Assembly: GCA_904830895.1 (NCBI GenBank) | Contig: LR882958.1 | Location: forward strand, 2,970,001-3,034,000 | Source of the DNA: Planktothrix rubescens CCAP 1459/22 | GTDB taxonomy: Bacteria; Cyanobacteriota; Cyanobacteriia; Cyanobacteriales; Microcoleaceae | DNA length: 64,000 nt | Direction of reading: 5' to 3' | In this document: positions 32,776 through 43,236 of the stretch, one piece after another | Numbering within the stretch: the first letter of the stretch is position 1 | How the letters are laid out: each line of letters opens with the position of its first letter | Notes under the pieces: generated by a model | Told to the model about the DNA's origin: nothing | Database searches by the model: none | The model's input: the letters and a program-made list of their open reading frames with translations, nothing else | Position numbers and translations under genes: made by a program

Positions 32776-33417
32776 TCACTCTAAAGCATCTTTTAAAGCT
32801 GTACGGGCAGCTAAATGGCTGCGGGTTGAAGTTAAAATCTCCACTTCCCGTTCTAAACGAGCGACGGTACTTTGCATTTCTAACAGCGTTTGTTGTTCGG
32901 TTGCGACTCCATAGAGATTACTAGCCACCCAGTAGGAAAGTTCCGTTGGTAAACTGGGAATATCATCAGGAAGTTCAATATTTTGTTCCATCAACTTTCC
33001 TGATAGACGAACTACATCGCGCAACAAACCTTCTACTTCAGTTGCTAGGGGTCTTAAATCCTGTTGGGGGGGTTTGTCTTCGATCCATTCCACTAAACCC
33101 ACCAAATACGGCTTTTCTCGAACCGCTTCTAATACCCGAAATCGTTGCTGTCCCAAAGTCAGCATTTTGATCCGATCATCCGGTAAACGTTGATGTTGGA
33201 CAATTTCCGCACAGCAACCCACGGCAGCAACTTGACCTTGATTCGGATCAAACATTAATACCCCAAACCGGCGATCCGCATTTAGGATGGTATTGATCAT
33301 AATCCGATAACGAAATTCAAAAATATGCAGGGGTAGGGGTCTACCCGGAAATAAAACCACTTCCGGTAGCGGAAACAGAGGAAGTTCTCGAACAGCAGTT
33401 GAGGAAAATGACGCCAT
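32776..33417 (-). CDS. LON substrate-binding-domain protein
   Basis: The 213-residue product is a stand-alone Lon N-terminal (PUA-like) domain: VRELPLFPLPEVVLFPGRPL, LHIFEFRYRIMINTILNADR, FGVLMFDPNQGQVAAVGCCA and MLTLGQQRFRVLEAVREKPY. There is no AAA or protease part. The C-terminal half is helical (LLEMQSTVARLEREVEILTS). It lies downstream of rpsJ on the same strand, an arrangement I recall from other cyanobacteria, now with an IS701-type element between. The function is probably in protein quality control but is not established. Confidence 0.9.
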   Translation of the reverse strand: MASFSSTAVRELPLFPLPEVVLFPGRPLPLHIFEFRYRIMINTILNADRRFGVLMFDPNQGQVAAVGCCAEIVQHQRLPDDRIKMLTLGQQRFRVLEAVREKPYLVGLVEWIEDKPPQQDLRPLATEVEGLLRDVVRLSGKLMEQNIELPDDIPSLPTELSYWVASNLYGVATEQQTLLEMQSTVARLEREVEILTSTRSHLAARTALKDALE

Positions 33418-33441
33418 TGTCCGTTAAGTAAGAGCTATTAA

Positions 33442-34801
33442 TGGGACTTAAACAAAAATAAGGGAAGAAATAGATGATAATGATTATGTAGCAAGCACAT
33501 AACATTCAAGAATAACGAATGAAAGAGACAACCCCGGCAGCGATGCCCCCCTGCTTTGACCGATGGTGTCAAAGATTTGACGATATATTTGGTCATCTTG
33601 CCCAAAAACGGGAATTTAGGAACTATTTAGGGGGATTATTGGGAGAAAGTGAGCGAAAAAACCTGTCGCAAATGGCGAATAACTCCGTAGGAGTAGCTTA
33701 CCACCGATTACACCACTTTTTAACCGAAGCTCCCTGGTTAGCAATGAAACTGAATCAGCGTCGCCTGGAGGTGATGAATCAGTGTAAGCAAACCCAGATT
33801 AGTCGGGGATTTGCCCTAATTATTGATGATTCAGGACATCGAAAAAGCGGGAACTTTACTGATGGAGTGGGACGACAATACATCGGAGAAATCGGAAAAA
33901 CCGACAATGGAATCGTAGCAGTAACGAGCCATCTATACGATGGCAAAAAAAGCCTACCATTAGATATAGAATTATATCAAAAAGCCGAGTCATTACCGTC
34001 AGGAAAAGCTGACCCGGAATTTAAAAAGAAACCGGAAATAGCATTAGAATTAATAGAAAGGAGCTTAGAGAGAGGATATCAACCGGGAATTGTGCTAACA
34101 GATGCCGGGTATGGAAATAACACAAATTTTTTACAAGAGTTAGAGAAAAAAAGATTAAAATATATAGGGGGAGTCGCCAAGAATCGAAAGGTAATCCTCA
34201 AAAAGGGGGAAGATAAAACAGAGGAAACTCGATTAGATAATTTAGCCAAATCGTTGCCCCAAGGAGCTTTTAGTGAAATTCAACTCCAACTAGAAAAACC
34301 CAGAACTGTGTGGGTAGCAACAAAAGAAATTGAATTATCAAAGTATGCAGGGAAGAAAGTAATAGCCATCGTCATGAATGCTGCCACTTTCGACCAAGCC
34401 AGTGATATTGATTATTTAATGACTAATGTTGAGGCATCAAAAGCCACAGGAGAATGGATAGTAACGACCTATTCACAAAGAAATTGGATAGAAGTTTTTT
34501 ACAGGGAAGCTAAGGGTTGGTTGGGGCTGAAAGAATATCAAGTCCGAGATAAAAGAAGTCTAATCAGACATTGGATTTTGGTATTTTGTGCCTATACTTT
34601 TATTCTCTGGCATAGTTTAACTGGAGGGTTAAGACGTCGATGGGCTAACAAACCTTTAAACACATTTGCTGATGCCCTTGAAGCCTTCCGCACAGCGATT
34701 TCCTTTCGATTTGTGGAGTGGCTCCAGAATAATAGGGATGTATTTGCAGCCTACAAAGCAAGTTTAGGCTTGATTTGGGCTTGATTTTTGTTTAAGTCCC
34801 A
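33442..34801 (+). mobile_element. Complete IS701-family insertion sequence
   Basis: The terminal inverted repeats TGGGACTTAAACAAAAAT (33442-33459) and its exact complement (34784-34801) match over 18 bases. Both ends are flanked by TTAA (33438-33441 and 34802-34805), a possible target duplication. The element is 1360 bases with one full-length transposase gene. It sits between the rpsJ terminator and the LON-domain gene. Confidence 0.92.
33519..34784 (+). CDS. IS701-family DDE transposase
   Basis: The 421-residue product has the IS701 layout. FALIIDDSGHRKSGNFTDGV carries the first Asp, GIVLTDAGYGNNTNFLQEL the second and QRNWIEVFYREAKGWLGLKE the Glu with its Y-R-E-x6-L-like surroundings. The N-terminus FDRWCQRFDDIFGHLAQKRE is family-typical. 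Length and motifs are complete and no frameshift is seen, so the element may be active. The right terminal inverted repeat begins at the last base of the stop codon. Confidence 0.92.
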   Translation: MKETTPAAMPPCFDRWCQRFDDIFGHLAQKREFRNYLGGLLGESERKNLSQMANNSVGVAYHRLHHFLTEAPWLAMKLNQRRLEVMNQCKQTQISRGFALIIDDSGHRKSGNFTDGVGRQYIGEIGKTDNGIVAVTSHLYDGKKSLPLDIELYQKAESLPSGKADPEFKKKPEIALELIERSLERGYQPGIVLTDAGYGNNTNFLQELEKKRLKYIGGVAKNRKVILKKGEDKTEETRLDNLAKSLPQGAFSEIQLQLEKPRTVWVATKEIELSKYAGKKVIAIVMNAATFDQASDIDYLMTNVEASKATGEWIVTTYSQRNWIEVFYREAKGWLGLKEYQVRDKRSLIRHWILVFCAYTFILWHSLTGGLRRRWANKPLNTFADALEAFRTAISFRFVEWLQNNRDVFAAYKASLGLIWA

Positions 34802-34840
34802 TTAACAACGTAGCAGATATTGGGTCAATTTCTGAATATC

Positions 34841-34887
34841 AAAAAACCTACTCAGAACCCATATTAAAAGGTCAGGTTGAGTAGGTT
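34841..34887 (-). terminator. Rho-independent-type terminator of the str operon
   Basis: On the minus strand, AACCTACTCA pairs with TGAGTAGGTT around a loop of about 23 bases and is followed by a T-run (TTTTTTGATATT). It lies 22 bases past the rpsJ stop, so str transcription should end before the IS701-type element. Confidence 0.7.
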
Positions 34888-34908
34888 GGGAATAGTCGAA
34901 GCAAAAAA

Positions 34909-35226
34909 TTAAAGTTTCACTTCAATATCTACCCCGGCGGGTAAATCCAATTTCATCAAAGCATCAATGGTTTTAGAAGAAGGCTGATAAATATCAATAA
35001 TGCGACGATGGGTACGAGTCTCGAAGTGTTCCCGGGAATCTTTATCAACGTGGGGGGAACGCAATAAGCAGTAAATCCGGCGTTTTGTGGGTAAAGGAAT
35101 CGGCCCAACCGCAGTGGCGCTAGTCCGATTCGCCGTATCTACAATCTTCTCGCAAGAGGTATCGAGTAAACGACGATCAAAGGCTTTGAGACGAATCCGA
35201 ATTTTTTGTTGTTGAATAGTTGCCAT
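34909..35226 (-). CDS. rpsJ: Ribosomal protein S10
   Basis: The 105-residue product ([60 protein letters not shown]) is standard S10, a small-subunit protein that also binds NusB in antitermination. It is the last gene of the str operon here (rpsL-rpsG-fusA-tuf-rpsJ), an order usual in cyanobacteria. A terminator follows. The gap to tuf is 144 bases. Confidence 0.97.
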   Translation of the reverse strand: MATIQQQKIRIRLKAFDRRLLDTSCEKIVDTANRTSATAVGPIPLPTKRRIYCLLRSPHVDKDSREHFETRTHRRIIDIYQPSSKTIDALMKLDLPAGVDIEVKL

Positions 35227-35370
35227 GGGGTGTTCAGTTTTCTAGGTTCAGGATTATCGGCTTGATCAGTCACTTAATATTGACAGGTATAAGGTGCAGA
35301 AACCGGATCAAACCCTTCCTATTTTCTGCAACCTTATCCTTAACTTTGCAGTTTTAATTCACAAAGCAGC

Positions 35371-36600
<1,230 letters not shown>

Positions 36601-36708
36601 TTTCAGTTAAGAATTGAAAGTTTTCAAGAAAAATAATGGTCAGCACCGGGTTAGGTATTGGTTATGGGCGATTAACCCGTAACTGTCAACCCCAACCCGA
36701 CTGCCAAT

Positions 36709-38790
36709 TTAGTTGCCTTTATTTTTGGCAACAATGACTTCAGCCACGCTACGAGGAACTTCCTCATAATGGCTAAACTCCATGGTGAAAATCCCCCGAC
36801 CTTGGGTTTTGGAACGGATATCCGTGGCATAACCAAACATCTGAGCTAAGGGAACCTTAGCGGTCACTTTGGCAATACCCTGTTCTGTTCCTTGACCCTC
36901 GATTTGGCCCCGGCGAGAGTTCAAATCCCCAATGACGTTACCAATAAAGTCTTCTGGGACTTCTACCTCAACTTTCATCATCGGCTCTAACAGCACGGGT
37001 GAGGCTTTACTCACCGCTTCTTTGAGTGCCATGGAGCCAGCGATCTTGAATGCCATTTCTGAGGAGTCTACATCGTGGTAAGAACCATCCACCAGAGTCG
37101 CTTTCACATCAATCAGAGGATAACCTGCCACCACACCTGTTTCGCAGGCTTCCTTCATCCCTTGTTCCGCCGGGTTGATGTACTCTTTAGGTACAGTTCC
37201 ACCAACGATTTTGGAAACAAATTCAAACCCGCTACCGGGTTCACCGGGTTCGAGATTAATCACAACGTGACCGTATTGACCTTTACCACCACTTTGGCGG
37301 ATGAATTTGCCTTCGACTCGATTCACAGGTTTACGGATGGTTTCCCGATAAGCAACCTGGGGCGCACCCACATTCGCTTCCACTTTGAACTCGCGTAACA
37401 TCCGGTCAACCAGAATTTCTAAGTGCAGTTCGCCCATCCCCGCAATTACGGTTTGGTTGGTCTCGGAATCCACAGAAACCCGGAAGGTGGGATCTTCCTC
37501 TGACAAAGATTGGAGAGCTTTGGAGAGTTTTTCCATATCCTGTTTGGTTTTTGGTTCCACCGCCACGGAAATCACAGGTTCGGGGATGAACAGAGATTCC
37601 AAAATAATCGGTTTCGTGTCATCACAGAGGGTATCACCGGTGAGGGTATCTTTCAAACCCAAGGCTGCCCCTAAGTCTCCAGCCCGCAGTTCATCGACTT
37701 CGATCCGATCATCAGCTTTGAGAACAATCAAGCGAGAAATTCGTTCTTTTTTATCCTTGCTGGAGTTCAGGACATAACTGCCCTTTTGTAAAACACCGGA
37801 ATAGACTCGAACGAAGGTCAAGCGTCCGTAAGGATCGGCCATGATCTTGAACGCTAAGGCCGATAAAGGTGCTTCGTCATTGGCATAACGGACGTCAACG
37901 TCACCATTTGATAAAGTGCCTTGGATCGGAGGAACTTCCGATGGAGCCGGGAGATAGTCAACCACTGCATCTAACAGTTGTTGTACCCCTTTATTTTTGA
38001 AAGCAGAACCACACAGCAGAGGAACAATCTTCCCGGCAATTGTCCCTTTGCGTAACTGAGTCCGAATTTCTTCATTCGTCGGTTCTTCACCTTCTAGGTA
38101 CTTCTCCATCAGGTGATCATCGGTTTCAGAAACCGACTCCACCAATTTCACCCGATATTCCTCGGCTATCTTTTTCACCGCTTCGGGAATTTGATCAGTG
38201 ACCTCAAAATCCGTTCCTTTATCGTCGTCGTTGTAGAGATAAGCTTTCATCTCTACCAAATCCACTAATCCCTGGAAGTCGTTTTCACTACCAATCGGGA
38301 TCTGGATCGGAACGGCATTCGCCCTTAAGCGATCGCGGATTTGCTCATAAACTTTGAAAAAGTTCGCACCCGTGCGATCCATCTTGTTCACAAAGACAAT
38401 CCGAGGAACTTTATAACGTTCTGCTTGTCTCCAAACAGTTTCAGACTGGGGTTGTACACCACCGACTGAACAAAAAACAGCAATTACACCATCTAACACC
38501 CGCATCGAACGTTCGACTTCAATGGTGAAGTCAACGTGACCCGGAGTATCAATGATATTGATCTTATGATCTTTCCAACTGGTGGTAATAGCGGCAGCCG
38601 TGATGGTAATTCCACGCTCCCGCTCTTGAGCCATCCAGTCGGTTACTGCTGTTCCTTCATGGACTTCGCCCATTTTATGAACCATGCCGGAGTAGAATAG
38701 AATCCGCTCCGTTGTGGTTGTTTTGCCCGCGTCAATATGGGCTGCAATACCAATGTTCCTTACTCTCTCAAGCGGGACGGTACGTGCCAC
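36709..38790 (-). CDS. fusA: Elongation factor G
   Basis: The 693-residue product starts [20 protein letters not shown] and has the G1 motif [16 protein letters not shown]3 DTPGHVDF and G4 NKMD, then the domains II-V expected for translocase EF-G (for example [20 protein letters not shown]). It moves tRNA and mRNA through the ribosome with GTP. It sits between rpsG and tuf. Confidence 0.98.
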   Translation of the reverse strand: MARTVPLERVRNIGIAAHIDAGKTTTTERILFYSGMVHKMGEVHEGTAVTDWMAQERERGITITAAAITTSWKDHKINIIDTPGHVDFTIEVERSMRVLDGVIAVFCSVGGVQPQSETVWRQAERYKVPRIVFVNKMDRTGANFFKVYEQIRDRLRANAVPIQIPIGSENDFQGLVDLVEMKAYLYNDDDKGTDFEVTDQIPEAVKKIAEEYRVKLVESVSETDDHLMEKYLEGEEPTNEEIRTQLRKGTIAGKIVPLLCGSAFKNKGVQQLLDAVVDYLPAPSEVPPIQGTLSNGDVDVRYANDEAPLSALAFKIMADPYGRLTFVRVYSGVLQKGSYVLNSSKDKKERISRLIVLKADDRIEVDELRAGDLGAALGLKDTLTGDTLCDDTKPIILESLFIPEPVISVAVEPKTKQDMEKLSKALQSLSEEDPTFRVSVDSETNQTVIAGMGELHLEILVDRMLREFKVEANVGAPQVAYRETIRKPVNRVEGKFIRQSGGKGQYGHVVINLEPGEPGSGFEFVSKIVGGTVPKEYINPAEQGMKEACETGVVAGYPLIDVKATLVDGSYHDVDSSEMAFKIAGSMALKEAVSKASPVLLEPMMKVEVEVPEDFIGNVIGDLNSRRGQIEGQGTEQGIAKVTAKVPLAQMFGYATDIRSKTQGRGIFTMEFSHYEEVPRSVAEVIVAKNKGN

Positions 38791-38858
38791 AGCTACCTCC
38801 TTTTTTAAACCTTTATTAAGATTTTATACGTTTACGGATATCACTGCTATCCATTTTT

Positions 38859-39329
38859 TTAGTACCGATAATGGGCAAAGGCTTTATTTGCTTCTGCCAT
38901 CCGGTGAGTTTCTTCCCGTTTACGAACTGCACTTCCAGTTTCGTTAGCGGCATCCATCAGTTCATTTGCCAACCGCACGGACATAGAACGTCCGGTTCTG
39001 GCTCTAGCATATTGAATTAACCAACGGAGGGCTAAAGCTGTTCCTCTTTCTGAGCGAACTTCCATGGGAACCTGATAGGTTGCACCACCCACCCGCCGGG
39101 CTTTGACTTCCACCAGGGGAGTCGCATTCCGAATGGCTTTTTCAAATACCTCAAGAGGCTCTGAACCCGTTCTTTCTTCGATGGTTTTGAGCGCCTGATA
39201 AATGATCCGGTAGGCGATAGATTTCTTTCCATGTTTCATGATGCGACGTACCATCATGCTAATTAAGCGACTGTTATAGACCGGATCAACTGGGATCGGA
39301 CGCTTCTGAACAACTCTGCGACGAGACAT
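38859..39329 (-). CDS. rpsG: Ribosomal protein S7
   Basis: The 156-residue product ([60 protein letters not shown]) is standard S7, which binds the 3' domain of 16S rRNA and starts assembly of the head. The length matches cyanobacterial S7. It lies in str operon order between rpsL and fusA. Confidence 0.97.
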   Translation of the reverse strand: MSRRRVVQKRPIPVDPVYNSRLISMMVRRIMKHGKKSIAYRIIYQALKTIEERTGSEPLEVFEKAIRNATPLVEVKARRVGGATYQVPMEVRSERGTALALRWLIQYARARTGRSMSVRLANELMDAANETGSAVRKREETHRMAEANKAFAHYRY

Positions 39330-39461
39330 ATTGTATCTTCCTTAACACAATAGATAATTTAAGATTTTCAGCGATGGGGACAAGTCACCAAAGGCTTAAT
39401 GTTGTTAGTCTTGCTCCAACAACACCGCCACAACTTTTAACTTAGCCCTGACTCAAAGCTC

Positions 39462-39833
39462 CTACTTAGGACGCTTGGCGCCATACTTCGAGCGTCCTTG
39501 ACGACGATCTTTGACTCCCGCCGTATCTAATGTTCCGCGAATAATGTGATATCGAACTCCAGGCAAATCTTTCACCCGACCGCCTCGAATCATTACTACG
39601 GAGTGTTCTTGCAAGTTGTGACCAATACCCGGAATATATGCTGTCACTTCATAGCCAGAGGTTAGCCGCACCCTTGCCACCTTACGCAGCGCGGAATTAG
39701 GTTTTTTGGGGGTGGTTGTATAAACCCTTGTGCAGACTCCCCGCCGTTGAGGGCAACTCTTTAGGGCGGGCGATTTTGTTTTCTTCTGAGTCTGTTCCCG
39801 TGCAGAACGAATTAGTTGCTGGATAGTGGGCAT
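39462..39833 (-). CDS. rpsL: Ribosomal protein S12
   Basis: The 123-residue product ([60 protein letters not shown]) is S12 of the decoding site. The TTPKKPNS motif carries the Lys linked to streptomycin resistance in other bacteria; it is wild type here. It is the first gene of the str operon, so the promoter should lie in 39834-40028, where I see no unambiguous site. Confidence 0.97.
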   Translation of the reverse strand: MPTIQQLIRSAREQTQKKTKSPALKSCPQRRGVCTRVYTTTPKKPNSALRKVARVRLTSGYEVTAYIPGIGHNLQEHSVVMIRGGRVKDLPGVRYHIIRGTLDTAGVKDRRQGRSKYGAKRPK

Positions 39834-40028
39834 GAGTTACGACATACTGAAATAATTCGGCAATTTGAAGTTTTGAGGTATCTCCACTGAAATATCCCTC
39901 CCCTACCTGGGGACGGGACTTTCTTTCAAAAGTATGGTCAGATGTTGACACCCAAAAGATCATAATAACCTAGATCAACACTTTTTGCAAATAGGTAATG
40001 GGTAATGGGTTTTGGGTAATTGAATATG

Positions 40029-40361
40029 TTATTGAGATTTTGCGACAAAGGAATGACCGCAGCTACAGCTTTGGGTGGTGTTGGGGTTTTGGAAGCGAAA
40101 CCCACCTCCCATTAAGTCTTCAGAATAGTCAATCGTTAAGTTTTCTAGGTACTTTAAATTTTCCGGCTCAACTACAATTTTAATCTGATCAGACTGATAA
40201 ACTATATCGCTCAACTGCTGGTTTTCATCAAATCCCATTGTATAAGACCAGTCGCAACAGCCGCCCTTTTGTACCCCAAGACGAAAGGATAGATGAGGAT
40301 TATTTTGCTTGGACTGGAGGCGGAGCACCTCACGGGTAGCTGCTGGACTCAGAGAAATCAT
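40029..40361 (-). CDS. A-type iron-sulfur carrier (IscA/SufA/HesB family)
   Basis: The product (MISLSPAATREVLRLQSKQN) has the three-Cys pattern of A-type carriers: the first Cys in GVQKGGCCDWSYTMGF, the last two in TQSCSCGHSF, and LMGGGFRFQNPN before them. These proteins deliver Fe-S clusters to apo-proteins. I chose the Met at 40361; the open frame extends five codons further (MSRCF). It ends 196 bases from rpsL, on the same strand. Confidence 0.87.
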   Translation of the reverse strand: MISLSPAATREVLRLQSKQNNPHLSFRLGVQKGGCCDWSYTMGFDENQQLSDIVYQSDQIKIVVEPENLKYLENLTIDYSEDLMGGGFRFQNPNTTQSCSCGHSFVAKSQ

Positions 40362-40428
40362 GAAACACCTACTCACAGAAACGTTAATCTATTTTTAGAT
40401 TACCGGAAATATGAGTTTTTGGTGCGCT

Positions 40429-40845
40429 TTATGCCGGGGTACGAGCATAGTCATCTTGGAATCGGATAATATCATCCTCTCCCAAATATTCCCCGTTCTG
40501 GACTTCAATTAAAATCAGAGGAATCACACCGGGATTTTCCAAACGGTGGGAAGTACATTGAGGAACATAGGTGGACTGGTTAGAGAATAAAACTTCTTCA
40601 CTGTCTCCACAAACTACTTTAGCGGTTCCGGCTACCACAATCCAGTGTTCACTCCGATGGTGGTGCATCTGTAAACTCAACCGATGACCGGGTTTGACTT
40701 CAATCCGTTTAATTTTATATCCTGGCCCTTCTTCCAAGGTTGTAAATGAACCCCAAGGTCTCAATTCCGTGGGAGTATTACCGATACTGGGGATATTCTC
40801 GGTGGAAGCTTTAGAATTTGCCACACTTTCCTTGACTGCTACCAT
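40429..40845 (-). CDS. Cupin protein of the mannose-6-phosphate isomerase type II C-terminal type
   Basis: The 138-residue product holds one cupin fold: RPWGSFTTLEEGPGYKIKRI, VKPGHRLSLQMHHHRSEHWI (metal-binding His cluster and Glu) and VPQCTSHRLENPGVIPLILI. It matches the C-terminal domain of bifunctional GDP-mannose pyrophosphorylase/isomerase enzymes but stands alone, as is common in cyanobacteria. A role in mannose or fucose nucleotide-sugar supply is likely. It is transcribed toward the Fe-S carrier gene, 67 bases away. Confidence 0.85.
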   Translation of the reverse strand: MVAVKESVANSKASTENIPSIGNTPTELRPWGSFTTLEEGPGYKIKRIEVKPGHRLSLQMHHHRSEHWIVVAGTAKVVCGDSEEVLFSNQSTYVPQCTSHRLENPGVIPLILIEVQNGEYLGEDDIIRFQDDYARTPA

Positions 40846-41012
40846 AATCCTATTTCCTTATCAAAGATTTTACCTAAGTTCAATTGATATTAAAACCTGG
40901 GGTGGTATTCAAAAGCCCTTGGATGGCTCTTGTGCGTTCTCCAGAATACTCCCCACAACTACCTGAGTAAATACACCTGGCTTGCTATGATCTATCATAA
41001 TCTGCTTTAACC

Positions 41013-43028
41013 CTAATGATCTGTGATCGCAATTCCTAGACCGTTATGAACAGGTGCTGCGGTGGATAAAGGACGGTCTAAATAATATCCTCCGAGATAG
41101 AGACTGGTGGAACTTCCTCCGTCTAAATTCAGGGCGGTTACGGCTCCTAATTTTTGCAATATTTGGGCGAGTTCTGCTAGACTGGGCCCGGAACCATTGG
41201 GGCGGTTATGAACGGCGACCAACATTAAGGTATTATTATTAGTAATAGCGATCGCACTCCGAATGGCTTTTTGTTGTTGAAAGGCGGGATTAAATCGTTC
41301 TTTGGCGGCATCTAAAACAATTTGACGATTTTGAATTAATAACGGCCCAGCCCCTAAAATATTAGGATAATTTTGATATTCATTGGGTTCGGTTTGGCTG
41401 TTTAATTGTAAACGAGTTCCGACGGGTAATAAGTTTAATAATTCAGGACGACCTCGAATAACTAATAAATAACCCTGCGTCGGAATATTAATAACAGATG
41501 ATTCTGGTTTATTCGGTTTAATATAACGGATAATTTGGTTATTTTCAACTACAATAATATGTTCTTGCTGGTTAATCGGGCTATAGGATTTTCCCCAATC
41601 GGAATTATAACGAGAAATTCCGGCTTCAACATAAGCACTATTAAGATATTGTAGAGGGAAAGTTTGACCCGACGCTGTAGTTAAGGTTTCTTTTAAGATT
41701 AAACGATTCATTATAATAGGTTTACCCTTTTCCCAAGCAATGACTCCTCGATTTAAAATTGGACTGGATAACCAATTATTATTTAAGCGAATTGCTCCTA
41801 ATGGTAGCTGATTATTGCGATTAAAAAAACCGCCATTAATGGCTATGGGAACTTGTGCTTGTTTTGCTATATCTAATAAGGTTGAAGTGCCCTGACGAGC
41901 ATGAGGATTACTTAAAATTGGAGTTAGGTTAATTTCGGGTTGATTGATATTAATTTCTAACCAATACACGGGAAATTGATCAACTGAGGGTTGAGATGGT
42001 TTTAAAATTTGATTGAGTAAAGATCCTAAAGATACTTCAGTTTTAGGAATTTCAATATAGTCCTGTCTCCATCTAATTCCGGGTTTCCATAAAATATTTT
42101 TTGGGGTGAGAAAATCTGGTTTAATCTCAATTATTAAACGATAGGGAGAGTTTAAGCTAGTAACCACCGGACGCCAACCGGGAGGAAGACTAAATTTAAC
42201 CTGAGTTTGATTATTTTGAGATTGTAATTGTAGATTAGTATAATTAGGATTTGGCGGACTAAAATTTGGGCTTTTAGCCAGAATATTAGGCTTAAAAAAT
42301 TCTGGACTATCGGATAAAAGTTTAGGGGTAATACTAGCTTCTAAAATTAAATTCCAATCTTGTAAAATCGGAGTAACAGGTTGAGGGGAATTTGTCTGAT
42401 TTCGGGTAGTTGGATCATCCGTTAGGGGGGGAGAAGGTTGGGAGGGAGTAGAAGGCGATCGCTTTTTTATTTCTGGGTTGGGTTGTTGCCAAATAGTTGG
42501 TTTATCGAGTTCAATAATAATTTTTTGAGGTGAAAAGGTAGAATTACTTTGAGGTAAATTACTGGCTACAGATAAAGGTTCAATCCGCAAAGATTGAATA
42601 GCAGAAGGAGGAATAGTAATTTTTAGGTTGCTTCCCTCCGGTTTAATTTGCCATTGGGAGGATTCGGCAAAATTCGATAAATCCAAATAGCGATAGGGAT
42701 TAATATATTCCGCCGATAAATTAGATTCAGAAGAAAACCATTGAATCGGCTGTTGGGAACTATTATTGGTATCAAGGAGATTAATACCCAGATTCTGCAT
42801 TAATCCGATATCACTAATTTTAACAGCAATTTTTGAGTTACGATTAGATTGATCAATTTGCCAAGGAAGATTAATTAAATTACCATTAATTTCAATTTGG
42901 CTTCCTTGTTTTTTGCTTGGATTTGTTTGAGATTCGGCGAGGGTAGAAATGGGCAAAACAATTAACCCCAAAATACTTAACAATAAAATAATCTTTTTCG
43001 GTTGGTGAATTAAATTAAAATTTGGCAT
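41013..43028 (-). CDS. Secreted protein with phosphodiester glycosidase (NAGPA-like) domain
   Basis: The 671-residue product has a signal peptide (KKIILLLSILGLIVLPISTL, ending at about residue 31, ESQTN). A long variable region follows, rich in Ser, Pro and Asn (about 170-240), with N-terminal AMIN-like beta segments (LRIEPLSVASNLPQ, KIIIELDKPTIWQQ). The C-terminal part is a NAGPA/DUF2233 domain: VPIAINGGFFNRNNQLPLGA, NILGAGPLLIQNRQ and ALNLDGGSSTSLYLGGY. Such domains cleave phosphodiester-linked sugars in cell-wall or capsule material. It is probably periplasmic. The gene diverges from the glutamate synthase gene, with a 208-base spacer. Confidence 0.85.
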   Translation of the reverse strand: MPNFNLIHQPKKIILLLSILGLIVLPISTLAESQTNPSKKQGSQIEINGNLINLPWQIDQSNRNSKIAVKISDIGLMQNLGINLLDTNNSSQQPIQWFSSESNLSAEYINPYRYLDLSNFAESSQWQIKPEGSNLKITIPPSAIQSLRIEPLSVASNLPQSNSTFSPQKIIIELDKPTIWQQPNPEIKKRSPSTPSQPSPPLTDDPTTRNQTNSPQPVTPILQDWNLILEASITPKLLSDSPEFFKPNILAKSPNFSPPNPNYTNLQLQSQNNQTQVKFSLPPGWRPVVTSLNSPYRLIIEIKPDFLTPKNILWKPGIRWRQDYIEIPKTEVSLGSLLNQILKPSQPSVDQFPVYWLEININQPEINLTPILSNPHARQGTSTLLDIAKQAQVPIAINGGFFNRNNQLPLGAIRLNNNWLSSPILNRGVIAWEKGKPIIMNRLILKETLTTASGQTFPLQYLNSAYVEAGISRYNSDWGKSYSPINQQEHIIVVENNQIIRYIKPNKPESSVINIPTQGYLLVIRGRPELLNLLPVGTRLQLNSQTEPNEYQNYPNILGAGPLLIQNRQIVLDAAKERFNPAFQQQKAIRSAIAITNNNTLMLVAVHNRPNGSGPSLAELAQILQKLGAVTALNLDGGSSTSLYLGGYYLDRPLSTAAPVHNGLGIAITDH

Positions 43029-43236
43029 ATTACCATCCTAATAATTAGTCCATATTGATGACGGTTACTAACCAACCATCTATCCTAAACAATCTGATAT
43101 GTCAACAGATCTTGAATTTTCACCCCTACCCTGACCCAATTAGGTGTATGCTAGTCAGACTAGGGTTTTTGAACCCGATGTCAATTTTGGTTAAAATTCA
43201 ATCGCTTCAAGCATCCTCACTCAATATAATCAAGAT

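Noticed and set aside
33442-34801. IS701-type element breaking the str operon
   Set aside because: A terminator-like hairpin lies between rpsJ and the element, so the operon already ended before the insertion site.
43029-43236. NtcA-type site (GTA-N8-TAC) before glutamate synthase
   Set aside because: I could not find a matching palindrome with a correctly spaced -10 box in this spacer.
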